NCBI RefSeq assembly: GCF_000264905.1
Contig: NW_006763137.1
Coordinates: 236,237 to 300,236 of the forward strand
Source of the DNA: Stereum hirsutum FP-91666 SS1
Lineage: Eukaryota; Basidiomycota; Agaricomycetes; Russulales; Stereaceae
Direction of reading: 5' to 3'
DNA: 64,000 bases
This document shows, one piece after another, positions 46,146-57,559 of this stretch. Both the position numbers and the translations under genes were made by a program. Numbering within the stretch: position 1 is the first letter of the stretch; every line of letters starts with the position of its first letter. The notes beneath the pieces were generated by a model that saw only the letters and a list, made by a program, of their open reading frames with translations, had not been told where the DNA came from and did no database searches.

Positions 46146-49100
46146 TTACTCTACTTGAACTTCCCTCCAATGTTTTGCGAGATTGGGTGGTGAGACTGAT
46201 ATTGCGCGAGATCAGTACTTGGTCCCATTGCCAATCATGAAAACTGGGAACGTACGGAGTTCATCATGGTCACACCGGTACGAGATCATCACCCACTTAT
46301 CCTTCTTCATCTCCTGTACCGTTCTCTTGTTCATCCGCCATCGTATGATGCCGTCCTTAACGCTATACCTCTCCACACATGTCAAGATATACAGGTCACC
46401 GGGTGCCGCCACCCTCTCGCCATCTAGGATATCGCCGATCTTGAATGGGAGAGCCGTGGCTGAAGGAGGGTATTGACCTAGCTTATAAAATATAAGGGAG
46501 ACGACAGGTAAGTTTGGGGCGTGTTGTATATCTGGCAGTACGGATGTCTTCTTGTTGAACTCGTCAAGACGGATCGTAGTTTCGAACAGACCAATGTCGG
46601 CATGCGAGATTGCGAAGCCGGCTGGTAACGATAATGGGAACGGGAAGGCAGCGTACGAGGTCGCGATGATGCTCTCGAAATCAAGGTGCCAAGACTTGAG
46701 GTGAACCTTTCGTGCTCGTGTTCGCTTCGTAAATTCAGAGGGTGGGATAGGGAAGGTACCGCGATAAAGCGGTGTCTCGGTCATCAGCGTGTCCGTCAAG
46801 ATTTTCTGAATATACTCCGACAGCCAATGAGTCGGAAATCCTACGGAGTGAAGATGGATGACGATGTCGACGAAAGCTACGAGGTTGCTGGGATAGGAAA
46901 CTGCTTGGCTACTGTGCGGCTTGGGAGGGACGAGGATGGCGAGAAGAATGCGGGTAAGCCAAGCGAAGAGTTCGCCCTTAGTAGCGAGCTCCTTCAGCGA
47001 CAGAGGAAGTTTATTTGACGAGAGGATGATGTTCTCGAATCCAGGCGACATCTGGATGACTCGACATCCAAGATGGCGAGAGAGGTCCTGTGGTAAGAGG
47101 AGAGTATACCTTAAGCAGGAGGGTAAGTGCAAAGGTAGGAGGGTGAGTGCAGAGAACACGAGTTACAACGAAGACGGCTGACGTGTAGCAGAATTCATCT
47201 CCATCCCTCCAGGCCCCAGTGTTACGCAGACAATTCGCGGCGACAAAACATCCTGGTTCAGATTGAACACTCGGTACAACGTATACAGCCGTATTGAGTG
47301 GACCATGGGTGTAATCCCTAAATACATGCGTTGAGGATGAGAATCGATTGGAGACAAAGGAAACTGAATGGCACGTACGGAACGTTACTCAGCCACATCC
47401 TCGTGAATGTCGAGGGGAAATGCGAGAGTCGAGATGAATTGGTGAGCCTTTGCATTTTTGAGAGTTCGTGCCCCAATTCGCCGCATATAATCTCAAGCTG
47501 AACGCGGTCTTTGAAGCCATTGATACTCTCCATGACAGCGTCGAAGAATAATCCAACAACAGAGTAACTCGGACTATCCTCTCTTTCGCTATTTCGGCCC
47601 ACACCTTGCAGCTTCATGCGAACGTTGAAGTCTTCCAGCTGCTGTACCATGAAAAAAGCGTCAAAGTCGAAGACAGGATATCCGTCGCCTGCGTCGGAGT
47701 CGAGAGAGACGTCCTGTTCGAAACCCGAGAGAATGAGAAACGACAGGATGTCCGAATTATTAAAGGAGCATACAAAAAGAGACAGGTTCGGTCTCCAGGA
47801 GTCGCTGACTTCTTTGACGACCTGTGATCAGGTTCAGTTGGAGGTCATGGAAGGTGACAGACGAATGAGCATACCTCGGTCACGAGAGAATCTTTTGGCA
47901 CATAATCCTGAGCTTTTGAGCGGGAACGTCTTCGGATCTCCCCCCATAGGCTTGCAATCGCGTCATGCCTCTTCATGAGAACGGACGGCGGAGCAAACGC
48001 TCTCGCAGTCTCGTAGAACTCTTTCTCCTGCCGAAGGACAGCAGAGATCTTTCCGTCCTTCTGCTGCTTCACTTCGGCGTCCCGCTCCTGCAGAGTCTTC
48101 AACAACCACTCCTTCGCCTTCGCCAGAAACAAAGCTCGCTGGGTTGCGCCCGGAGGAATCGGAGGTTGCTTGCCGCCAGACATCAAAGCCATCCATTCGA
48201 CTACTTGCTCTACACTGGCCCTTCCGACCCTCACCTTCCTCTCTTCGTGAGTACATGCGAATATCTTGTAGGGCGAACTGTCGTCTATGTTTGCCAGCGC
48301 CTGAGCCGTTTCCTCGTCTTGTTTTTCTGGGTGATGATGCGCGAGCATGCCTTTCAAAGTCTTCTCGCCCGCATGAGCGAGCCAATAGTCCAAGGAACGC
48401 ACAATTCCTGGCATGGACTCGGGGCTAACGTAGAGCCAACTGGGGAGGATTGGCTGAGGGGAAGATAAGACATCACGCAATCGACGAGCCGTCTTCTGAA
48501 ATCTGTGACTAGTCAGATCCGGCGACTATAATATTCCATCCAACTTACCGCTGATCGCAATAGGAAGGCATAATGGGCGCAACGTAGACATAGAAAAGTG
48601 TCGCTCGAATTTCTGCCGTTTCTTCTGCATCATGATCGCCTGTCATAAGGTCGTCCAGGAGAAGCAAGATGCATAGGTCTCGAGCGAGAGCTGTCGGCTG
48701 TATATCGAGTAGAGTAAAGTGGGCTCGGAATTTCGACTGTTTTGCCTGTGATAGTTGCTTGTAAGTTTGGTGAAGTCCCACCATGGACCCGAAGACGTGT
48801 CGTGCTACAAGTAGATCTAAGTCAGAAGAAAATACATGTTGGAGGACTACTGGCCATACCATCGGCCACACCCCCGAAGAGAAATGCTATCTTCGAGAGG
48901 CGCTCTGCCGAGAAAGACTCGACTTTAAGTGGTGACTCGCTCTCCTTTCGCGGCCCAAGATCGTGACTAAGAGCCATTACGTCGTCATGCGAGATCTGCA
49001 GCCAGACAACTTATCAGTGATTCGCCTCTGACTCCACAATGAAACAGACTGATACCGAAAAATATTCAAGTGCCGGGTCACTACGAGAGTATTTAGTTGC

Positions 49101-49923
49101 AACAACCAGAAGAACCATGGGCTGGAACTCACGCGGATGCTTTGAAGGAGGGCAACCGAACCAGTCTTTCTCGTGCAGAGGCCGACTCTTCCGCAACTTT
49201 GTCCATAGTATTCTCCACCCAGTGTTCCCACTCCTCCCAAGCCTTCTTCAAGTCTGCATTCTCAGAGGTTTCCTGTATCCTCTTCAACTCCGCGATAATG
49301 CCCTTTGCGCTGTCGGAAGTGACAAAGCGGTACGATAGTCGCCCAGAACGAATTCCATAGCGGAGAGTCTTCGCCAACCGGGTAGACACGCGATCTATCA
49401 AGCTATTATTTCTATCGGTCTCAGCAAGAAGCAGTTTCGAGGATCGGATTATGGCGAGGAAACATGCGGTATAATCGCCAGCTTCGTAGAGGGCAGCACT
49501 CAGGTTGGAGCTATACACGGGATCCTTGGGCGAAAGTTTCTCTGCCTAGAAGAAGTGTGGGTATCAGCATCACAATCGATGCAATAGCAGATGTCAGATG
49601 GAATGGAGAGAGAGGGGCTCCTGCATAGCGTGTCCGCGTAATTTGAACGGTTCAAGAACCTCATCGCCGCGTCGACGACGTCCCAGCTCATGAAATACTA
49701 CACATGCTATTCAGGCTCACCTTTGCATATTCTCCCGCCGCTCTATGGGCGTTAAACCATGAGAAAAGCAGAGAAGTACCGAAGTGGTAGCGGTGAGTTC
49801 AAGTTGAACAGGGCAGGTTCAGGTAAAAGGTTCAAGCCATGAGGGTGAGCGGGAGTCTTACTGAACAAAGCGACCGGCCTTGAAGTGTGCATTTCCTCTT
49901 TCTTTAAAATCTACTGCACTCAT
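46146..49923 (-). CDS. TPR + DUF4470 domain protein, copy C
   Basis: Intact paralogue of 987 residues, twelve exons: 49862-49923, 49721-49742, 49133-49545, 49056-49080, 48860-48995, 48549-48804, 47875-48502, 47774-47821, 47379-47713, 47183-47317, 46256-47109, 46146-46195. Every intron falls at the same place and phase as in copies A and B, including the 22-nt and 25-nt microexons. TPR-like start: DFKERGNAHFKAGRF, then DPVYSSNLSAALYEAGDYTA. DUF4470 core: IAFLFGGVAD, ARHVFGSMVGLHQTY, FTLLDIQPTALARDLCILLL. The C-terminal half matches the other copies (DYTHGPLNTAVYVVPS, SRHLGCRVIQMSPG, KDGIIRWRMN). It is separated from copies A and B by an unrelated plus-strand gene, so the array was broken by insertion or rearrangement. 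Function unknown. Confidence 0.85.
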
Positions 49924-50823
49924 GGCTACTGTTCTCGAAGTGAAATCGATGCACTGGTAGTACAATGGTGGATTGGTAGTGGACGTTCAGAGAACGGTCG
50001 CTTCATTGAGTAAACGACCTCCAGGGAATCCACGGTAGAAGCCGGCGGGCGAAATCGCCACAGTGTCGGCACCCTTGTGGCGTCTCACGTCCAGTCGCAC
50101 TGGTCTCCCAAAGGCAGAGTAAACAGGATTTCGACTGGGATGGCAGGGCTCACCTATCCGACACTTGCACGACAGCTCAGGTAACATGGTCACAGTGTGC
50201 CTCCAAACAAACTTGTGCAAAAGATACCGCGGATCTAATTGCAAGATCGAGCAGATGTAAGAAAGAGCAAGGAAACAGAAGACACGAGTCTCAAGACGGA
50301 GCTAGCGCTGAGAAGGGAAACAGTCCATACCAGACGGAACAGTCGAGTATCTACGGATAGTGTATGTATGCAGGCAGGGAGGAGAAACAAAAAGAAAACG
50401 GGACTATGTAAGTGAGCAATAGCTAGGGAGCGACGGGTGCACTAGCAGTAAGATAGAATAAAGGGAAGACCGTCAGAGGTCCGAGTCGTAGATTGTATGG
50501 AAGCATGGAGAAGGGGGAAGAGGATGGGGTGTACTGCTAGTGGAAATGCTATGAGTACAGGTCTAAATAAATGCGAGTAAAGTGGGACAGGACAGGGACA
50601 GTGGTGGTGGTGACGCGAGGAAGTCTATATCTACTGCGTGATTGAGAACCGAGAACAAGAACAGAGATCCATGAAGACGAATATATGCGACAAGAACAGG
50701 AAACGTGAGGAAAGAAAAGAAATCGAGAAACATCTGGAGAAAACAATGATGAAAGCAAAGTCCTACAAACACCTCCTACACCCAAAGACACCCAAGCACA
50801 AGCAAGTATCGCGCGCCAAGGAC
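49924..50823. other. Intergenic region between DUF4470 copy C and the first TDT transporter
   Basis: Promoter side of copy C and 3' flank of the transporter. A palindromic word CGCCAC...GTGGCG lies at about 50,070-50,096. The right part (50,280-50,720) is A/G-rich on the plus strand and non-coding. Confidence 0.45.
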
Positions 50824-52658
50824 TCAGACGATACCGTGCGCACGCTGATAGTTGTCGCCATACATCGTCGTCTCGCTGGACTCAGATGGCCTTCTCCGTT
50901 CCGACTCCCACATCTTGTCCTTGGCGACATCCTCATCCTTGGCCAAGAAGATCTCACCTTTCCAGAACGCGACGGCGGTGAACACGGCGAGGACGAGCCA
51001 TGTGGCGCACATGATGCAAACGAAGATGAGATGCAGCGTGTAGAAGGCTTCGATGTTCAGCGCATCGCCAAGAGCGCGCAGGGTGGAGATCCAACCAACT
51101 ACGGAAAATTTTGTGAGAAAGCGGTGAATACACGAGGGGAGAACGTATACGCACCATTGGGGAAAGTGAGAGCCCAGCATCCGAGGATTTCGCAGAGATG
51201 CTTGTGGACCTTCACCCACCACGGAAGGACGCCCAACACGAACAAGAATATTGCCAGGCCGAATAGCAGTAAACCTGCGAGGACGGAGGCTGAGTACCAG
51301 ATCTCTCCGGAAAGTGGAGAAACGAGGTCGTGTGCGGGTAGGCTGAAAGGCAGATGAGATGGTAAGTTATGCGTTTTGAACGATAACGGTCACGACGTAC
51401 ATCGCTCGAGCATGAACACCCAAGTTGATCAAAGCGAGAGCAGTGAATCCTGGAGGGCCAGCAGCGACGAAGGCGCCGTTAGCCTGATGTCCATCGAGGA
51501 AGCCCGTCTAGAGAAACCGAAACGGTCAGTAGAAGATCATTCTCAAGTACAAATATCGACACCCACGGTCATGATGCTGCGTGAGTGAATCCAGGCCGAC
51601 GTAAGGATAACCCAAATGTTCACAGCGAGGATCTGAGGACGTACCGAAGAATGTAAATGCCAATATAGAACATTGTGACGAAGAAACCCAGGCCTTGGAA
51701 GAAGTATCCAACAAAGAGAACTCCAACGGCGCGGTCGTCGGCGGGATCCATGACCTTGAGAACGTTGAACGCAACAACGCCCACTAGCATCTACGGAATA
51801 ATAAGTATTACTATTGAACGGAAATCGATGGGAACTCATCATGTACCATGGGGAAGACCAAGAAAGCCCATGCGGGTGTGAAGGTGTTAATGTCGTGCGG
51901 CTTGTTAAACCATATCAACAGCATCGGAAAGCAGATGAGAACCGCAGCCGCTACGTAGACCCTGTGCATTACAGATTTGTAAGGAGGAGACGGGACGTTG
52001 GAGACAAAGATCTGACCAGAAGAGAGCATAGACGAAGGGTGGTTCGATGCTTATTGGCGGCTTCAAGAGATAGTTGATGGTTCCGATGATGATCGTAGCG
52101 AAAGAGAGTACGACGAGCGGGACGAAGACCCCCTTCACAGGGTCAGTGATCAAACGCCATGCCTGTCGAGGATACACTGTGGCAGGGGTGCACTGCTTCA
52201 GTGAGTAGCTAAACACTGAAGTTATGATTAAACTCACGGATGGCTTGGAGCAGGAGAGTCGACGTGTTGAGGAGGAATAACGCGATGTTCATGAAGAAAA
52301 AAACCGTCTCTACATGTGTGAGTACGGGAGTATGTTCTTTGATTCCAGACATGGTCACATAAACCGCTCCTGTACCCATTCCAATCGGAAACTAGTGTAT
52401 GGCTAAATTGGTTTGTGTGCAGGGAAAGACTTGCAGAATAGTGCTCACCGCCTGCCAACTCCATCCATGAATTCGTCTCGCTAATCTCGTAACCTTGGGT
52501 GCTGCTGCTCTCGCCTGAGAGAACCTCGATGTGTAAGTGTCAGAGCGAGGAAGGTGAGGATTTGGAGGTGCAAGTGTATCCATGGATGAGACGCGGGACA
52601 GTGTTGCAAGAGGGATATGCTCCCGATGATTTTGACAAACGCTGCTTGGTCGTGACAT
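50824..52658 (-). CDS. TDT/SLAC1-family anion transporter (Mae1/Ssu1-like), copy 1
   Basis: A plasma-membrane transporter of the tellurite-resistance/dicarboxylate family, which includes yeast Ssu1 (sulfite efflux) and fission-yeast Mae1 (malate uptake). Nine exons: 52449-52658, 52238-52391, 52017-52176, 51847-51961, 51645-51790, 51567-51576, 51401-51507, 51155-51342, 50824-51098, giving 454 residues. A 65-residue cytosolic N-terminus ends RLARRIHGWSWQA. The family start FPIGMGTGAVYVTMSG follows. About ten hydrophobic segments come next (for example VETVFFFMNIALFLLNTSTL, VYVAAAVLICFPMLLIWF, VGVLFVGYFFQGLGFFVTMF). The conserved Phe of the SLAC1 pore probably lies among these. The C-terminus is hydrophilic. 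Exon 6 is a 10-nt microexon. Whether it moves sulfite, malate or another anion cannot be read from the sequence. Confidence 0.87.
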
Positions 52659-54773
52659 AACGGGCAAGAAATGGAGAAAATTCTAAGGGAGAAAAGACTG
52701 TGGGGGAAGAGGAGGAGGCACAGAGTGAGTGGATTGTCGTGGAGAACGACGATGATAAAGAATCGGAGTGTTCGAGGCGGTGAAAGAAGCAGGCGGCGGC
52801 GTCCGCTGAGATGATGTCGTTCCAGTCATTCATTACAGGTTTATTGGGGTGGTCACTTACGCACTTCGGTAAATGACCCTCGATCCGAATGGAAAGAGCG
52901 CGAGCCAAGGACAACGAGCTTCTACAAGCTTCTACTCCACCCCTTGCTAGCGGCGCAGCGCCAAGAACGGGCGATTCGACGTGTCGCAAGATCTTGCACT
53001 GATGCACATTGTACAACGAGGCCGCTTGTCATGGTCAAAGTCATGGTAGACTCATTCTTCACCATCGTGCACCCCTCCAATGCGGATATGTGTCCCGAAT
53101 GAGGACAGATCTTCACGACTCGTGTCTGTTCTCGAGAAGTCTTGTCAGGTGCTTTCGGAAGATAATCAAGGGATCGTCGATCAAATTTTCGATCTCCGGA
53201 AGCTTTGCGGAAGCTGCCATTGGCCAAGAGAACACGTGGCAAGCCATCAATCCGAGACTCCGGGAACTTCGTCCCCGTAATAGCTTCCCCAACTTGAACT
53301 CATCCCCAGGTCTTCCCTCTTCATCTCTGCTGTTGCTATTCGCTTCCACATAGATTCCTCTAAAGATCTACGAGCTGTGCACGGTAGTATTGTACCGACA
53401 TCGCCCTTGGGGAAACGATCGTATGTGGAGGTTTTGGGTTGTGTTTCATGATTCCATTCTTCTAGATTCTTCTCGTGACGATCTCCGTCCAATCGCAGTG
53501 CTTTCAAATAATTGACTGAGCAGTGGGTGCTTTGAGCACCTGTAATGGGAGCCAAATGGGAGCCGCTGACGCTTGCCACAGTTTGTCTACGAAGGTCATT
53601 ATGTGCATTGTTTTTACTCACCGGGCTGTTCATCGGATCAGGGTGGACCGGCCCAGTTCGCATGTTTGACCAGAACAGTAACTGAAGATAAAAGAGGCTT
53701 ACCGCGCTGGAAACGGCCAGAACCTTGGCGCTACTCAAGTTCAGTCCTATTGGCTCCCCGAGGACAAAGGCCACACAGTCCGACCTCGAGTGCTGAGTTA
53801 ATTGCACTCTGACTCATTCTGACTTATGAGCTTTGGTCCACCTATTCTTCGGAACAGCGTTACCTGCATACACTGGCGTTCAATCCCGTAATCATGCATC
53901 ATCAACGAAGAACTTTCGTGAATCGACTGCCGCTCTGCAGCCTCGCGATAAGGTGTCATCGCCCTCAGTGCCAAGGTTCGAAGTCCCGCCAACTGCGGAC
54001 TGCTCATCGCAGATAACCTCTGCAGCACGGCTCTAGATGTCTGCACTAGGCTGGGCACTGGTACATGACGCTTGTGTGAGAGAATGACAAGGCTGCCTGT
54101 CTAAGCTTAGCCTCCGCTAACGCCCATTGCGGAGTAATACTCATTGTCTCGTCGTTCTGGGCCAGTTGGGACGCCTCGGTCGACGAGGACACACCGGTCG
54201 AAAAATACCTCACCTTTCACTTGGCCAGTCGCTCCACAACACGTTGCCGCCACGATGAGTGCCTCTTGCCCAAGCCATCCCGCAGCCACCCGCCAAGGAT
54301 GGCGGACGTGTCTCCACGCACAAGAAACGCCACTTGAGGCCGTTGTACGAATAATGCCACAAAGGCCCGGCGTTCATCCAATCATCTTGACTCGCCAAGA
54401 CTCTTGTTGTTCTTTCACTGTTTTGATCTTCCTGCGACAATGATATGGGGTACGTCTCAGTAAGTTCTCCAATCACAACCGATCGTCCTCCAGAAGTGGA
54501 AGTTGTCAAGCCGTAGCGATGTCGGTAGGCGACCGCGTCTGCAATTAACGAAGTACTATAAAAGACTTTCGGATGCATCATCTACCTCCTTTCCTTCTCC
54601 CCAGCCGGCGCTGAAGAGCACGCAGTGCGTCTCGTTACTTTCTTTCTTTGGTCCTTCTCTTTCTTTCTTGCTTCCCCTTCTTCCGCCTTTGTCTGTCGAC
54701 CTTTCAGCCTTTTGTGTTTCTCTTTCTTTTGTGGTCTCGCTCGCTCGTCTATCTCGCTCTCGATTCCTGGTCC
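52659..54773. promoter_or_regulatory. Shared divergent upstream region of the two TDT transporters
   Basis: 2.1 kb between the two start codons. It must contain both promoters; TATAAAAG at 54557-54564 serves copy 2. Minus-strand frames at 52,900-53,800 (for example MWKRIATAEMKREDLGMSSS) look partly protein-like but have no complete gene model, and I could not identify them. Confidence 0.4.
54557..54564 (+). promoter_or_regulatory. TATA box of TDT transporter copy 2
   Basis: TATAAAAG about 210 bp upstream of the ATG at 54774, followed by a long CT-rich leader. Confidence 0.5.
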
Positions 54774-56776
54774 ATGTCACACTCCGCTACTTCTCCACCA
54801 CAAGCAGATTCCCACCAAACTGCCGGCCGGTCTTTCTTTACTGTGACCCCTTCAGACCCCTTCAAAACCCAAATGCACGAAGTCAATAACTTGCCGGCCC
54901 CGGTCTCTCAGGAACTCTCCATGACGAGAGGCGCCAAGGCTTCCAGGTTAGCGAAGAGAATCCACGGATGGTCATGGCAGGCTGTGAGTTTTCTTTCTCT
55001 CAGCACTCTATTCTTCGAGGTCCAGTCGTTCGCTCATTCCATATCCAGTTCCCCATCGGCATGGGCACAGGCGCGGTCTATGTCACACTTTCAGGGCTGA
55101 AGGATCATTCGCCTGGAATAACCACGCTGGAGACCATTTTCTTCTTCATCAATATCGCATTGTTTCTACTCAACTCTACGACACTCGCTCTACAAGCCTG
55201 TTGTGAGTTTCCGGCCAACTCATTAGAAAGAGCTTCGTTACGAGCTGATATGTGTCTGGGTAGTATATCCTCGGCAGTCCCTCCGACTCATTCAAGATCC
55301 CGTGAAGGGGGTCTTTGTCCCTCTCATCGTGAGTTATCCCACGCTGCTGCACTGTCTGGCGCTCAAACGACGAACGTTTGTGTCTCAGGTTCTCTCGTTC
55401 GCCACGATCATGATCGGTACCATCAACTACGCTGTTCCATCCGGACATGTTCATCCAGACTTTATCTACGAGCTCTTTTGGTAAGTATCGTCTCCGTTCT
55501 TGTCCTCGAAGATACATATTTGATGACTTTTGGTTCGGAATACGCAGGGTCTATATCGGTTTCGCCTTGATTGTCTGCATACCCATGCTGATGATATGGT
55601 TTAACAAACCGCATGATTTGAACACGTTCACTCCTGCTTGGGCCTTCTTGGTATGTCAACACGAACCCATGCTGTTTCCATCGATTACTAACAGTTCTTT
55701 TACCGTCGACTATAGGTCTTCCCCATGGTAAGATTGTTTGTTCCGTATTTCAATGCATATTTGGCCTGACATTGTCACGTTGATTTAGATGCTCGTCGGA
55801 GTAATTGCGTTCAACGTTCTGAAAGTAATGGATCCCGCCGACGACCGCGCCGTTGGAGTGCTCTTCGTCGGATACTTCTTCCAAGGTCTTGGTTTCTTCG
55901 TCACGATGTTCTATATCTGCATCTATATGATTCGGTGCGTTCCTTCTCTAGCTCACCCTCTCTGCTGATATTCACACTAATATATTTGCTCAGGATCATG
56001 ACGGTAATTACGAATTCAAGCTCTCTATAAGTTACGCAGCTTACGTTCCTACTAGACCGGCTTTCTCGATGGACATCAAGCCAATGGCGCCTTCGTCGCC
56101 GCCGGTCCTCCTGGATTTACAGCGTTAGCTCTCATCAACCTTGGTGCTCGTGCGCAGGAGATGTACGCCTCACTCCTCTGATACTGAAGTTTACTTCCTA
56201 ACGACGAATAAACGTTTCAGCTTGCCGGCTCATGGACTTATCTCACCGAATGCTGGAGAGATCTTTTACGCATCGAGCGTTCTGTCGGCGTTGATGCTGT
56301 ATGGATTGGCCATATTCCTGTTCGTGGTCGGCGTACTTCCTTATTGGTTCAAGCTGCATAAGCATCTCCATGAGATTCTCGGATGTGAGTGACACTGTCC
56401 ATTTCGTGGGGTTTGAAAATCTCGCTGATGGTGTTTTCGATTGATCCTGCCCCGCAGGCTGGGCCTTGACGTTCCCCAATGGTACGTTTCCCTGCTTCTT
56501 CCATGTAGCTATCTTGCCTTACTCTCCGATCTTCAACTAACAGTTGGCTGGATCTCGACAACGCGCGCCCTCGGAGACACATTGAACATCCAAGGCTTCT
56601 ACGCCATCCACGCCGTCATGACCACCATCATCTGTATCGTCTGGCTCATCCTCATCATCCTCACAGGCATGGCGTTCTGGAAGGGCAAAATCTTCTTGGC
56701 GAAGGATGAGGAAGTGCTCAAAGATGAGATGGAAACTCTTCAGGTTTCGAGTGAGAAAGGAAAGGATATGGTCTGA
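54774..56776 (+). CDS. TDT/SLAC1-family anion transporter (Mae1/Ssu1-like), copy 2
   Basis: Divergent paralogue of copy 1, 439 residues in twelve exons: 54774-54983, 55049-55202, 55264-55328, 55389-55480, 55548-55650, 55716-55727, 55789-55934, 55994-56003, 56056-56162, 56221-56384, 56458-56481, 56544-56776. It shares RLAKRIHGWSWQA, FPIGMGTGAVYVTLSG, LMIWFNKPHDLNTFTPAWAF, VMDPADDRAVGVLFVGYFF and TGFLDGHQANGAFVAAGPPG with copy 1, and the first exon has the same 210-nt length. Nine intron positions are shared or equivalent by phase. Three extra introns (55329-55388, 55651-55715, 56385-56457) split what are single exons in copy 1, creating 12-nt and 24-nt exons. The hydrophilic C-terminus is 14 residues shorter and lacks the Ser/Arg-rich end of copy 1. 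Plasma-membrane anion transport is likely; substrate unknown. Confidence 0.87.
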
Positions 56777-57559
56777 GCGTCAAAAGTGGTCGTCTGAAGG
56801 TTCCGTCATGTCGGGACTTTTCGGTGGGAGTTATGTGTGGTGCCAATGGACTGTAGCAAGCGGACTTTGGCTCTGGACTTTGACCTATGGATAGATCTTC
56901 GTATAATTTAGAGCTGTGCTCTTACTTAGATGTGTCAGTTAGATTGCATTGCCATTCACGGTCGCCCCTTCTCTTCATTCTTCATTTTGGACTTTGTGTT
57001 CCGTGATGTACATAGAGCATAGACTAGAACGTCGACCACCATTCCTTTCCCGGATCTACGTACTAGACTGACTGCATTTGGATCAATACAATCACTACCT
57101 AGTGCGCTCCAGCGTGACCGGACGAGGTAGAATGATGGTGTACATCACCACATCTGGGGAACGTCCAAGAAAGTACTCTCTCGATCTCTGATCTTTTCTT
57201 TCTTCTGATTTCAGGGGCCAACATGATCAACGATCCTTTTTCGACACATGCTCCGACTCTTGGCCGGCGGGCTGGGCGGCCATCGAAAAGTACGAGAATG
57301 TCTTTGGAATATCAACGTCGAAGTATACGTAGGTGGGACATACAAATCATGAGCAAGCAAATAAATTACCAAGTCACTATAATCATAGAGTCCTATATCC
57401 TATCAGGCTCATTCCATGGATAGTTATGCTACGAGTCCAATGATCATCAATTAGCGATAGCAAAGCAAGCAACCCTCAGCGACTTAGAGGGGAAACTATC
57501 GTCACAGCCAGTCAGTGTTGCGAACGAAACATAGAACGTCTGCTGCGACATACCGTGAT
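56777..57559. other. Intergenic region between convergent genes, including the outer end of the left inverted-repeat arm
   Basis: 3' flanks of TDT copy 2 and of the left membrane-protein gene. The last 170 bp (from about 57,390) match the right arm's outer end. No gene seen. Confidence 0.45.

Noticed and set aside
45734..46240. 168-codon plus-strand open frame
   Set aside because: Overlaps the 3' end of DUF4470 copy C antisense and has no motif.
34115..49923. MYND finger inside the DUF4470 proteins
   Set aside because: DUF4470 proteins often have one, but no C-x2-C ... H-x3-C pattern is present in any of the three copies.
53247..53807. 186-codon minus-strand frame between the TDT transporters
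   Set aside because: A segment (MWKRIATAEMKREDLGMSSS) looks coding, but no complete model or family could be found; left as unexplained rather than called a gene.
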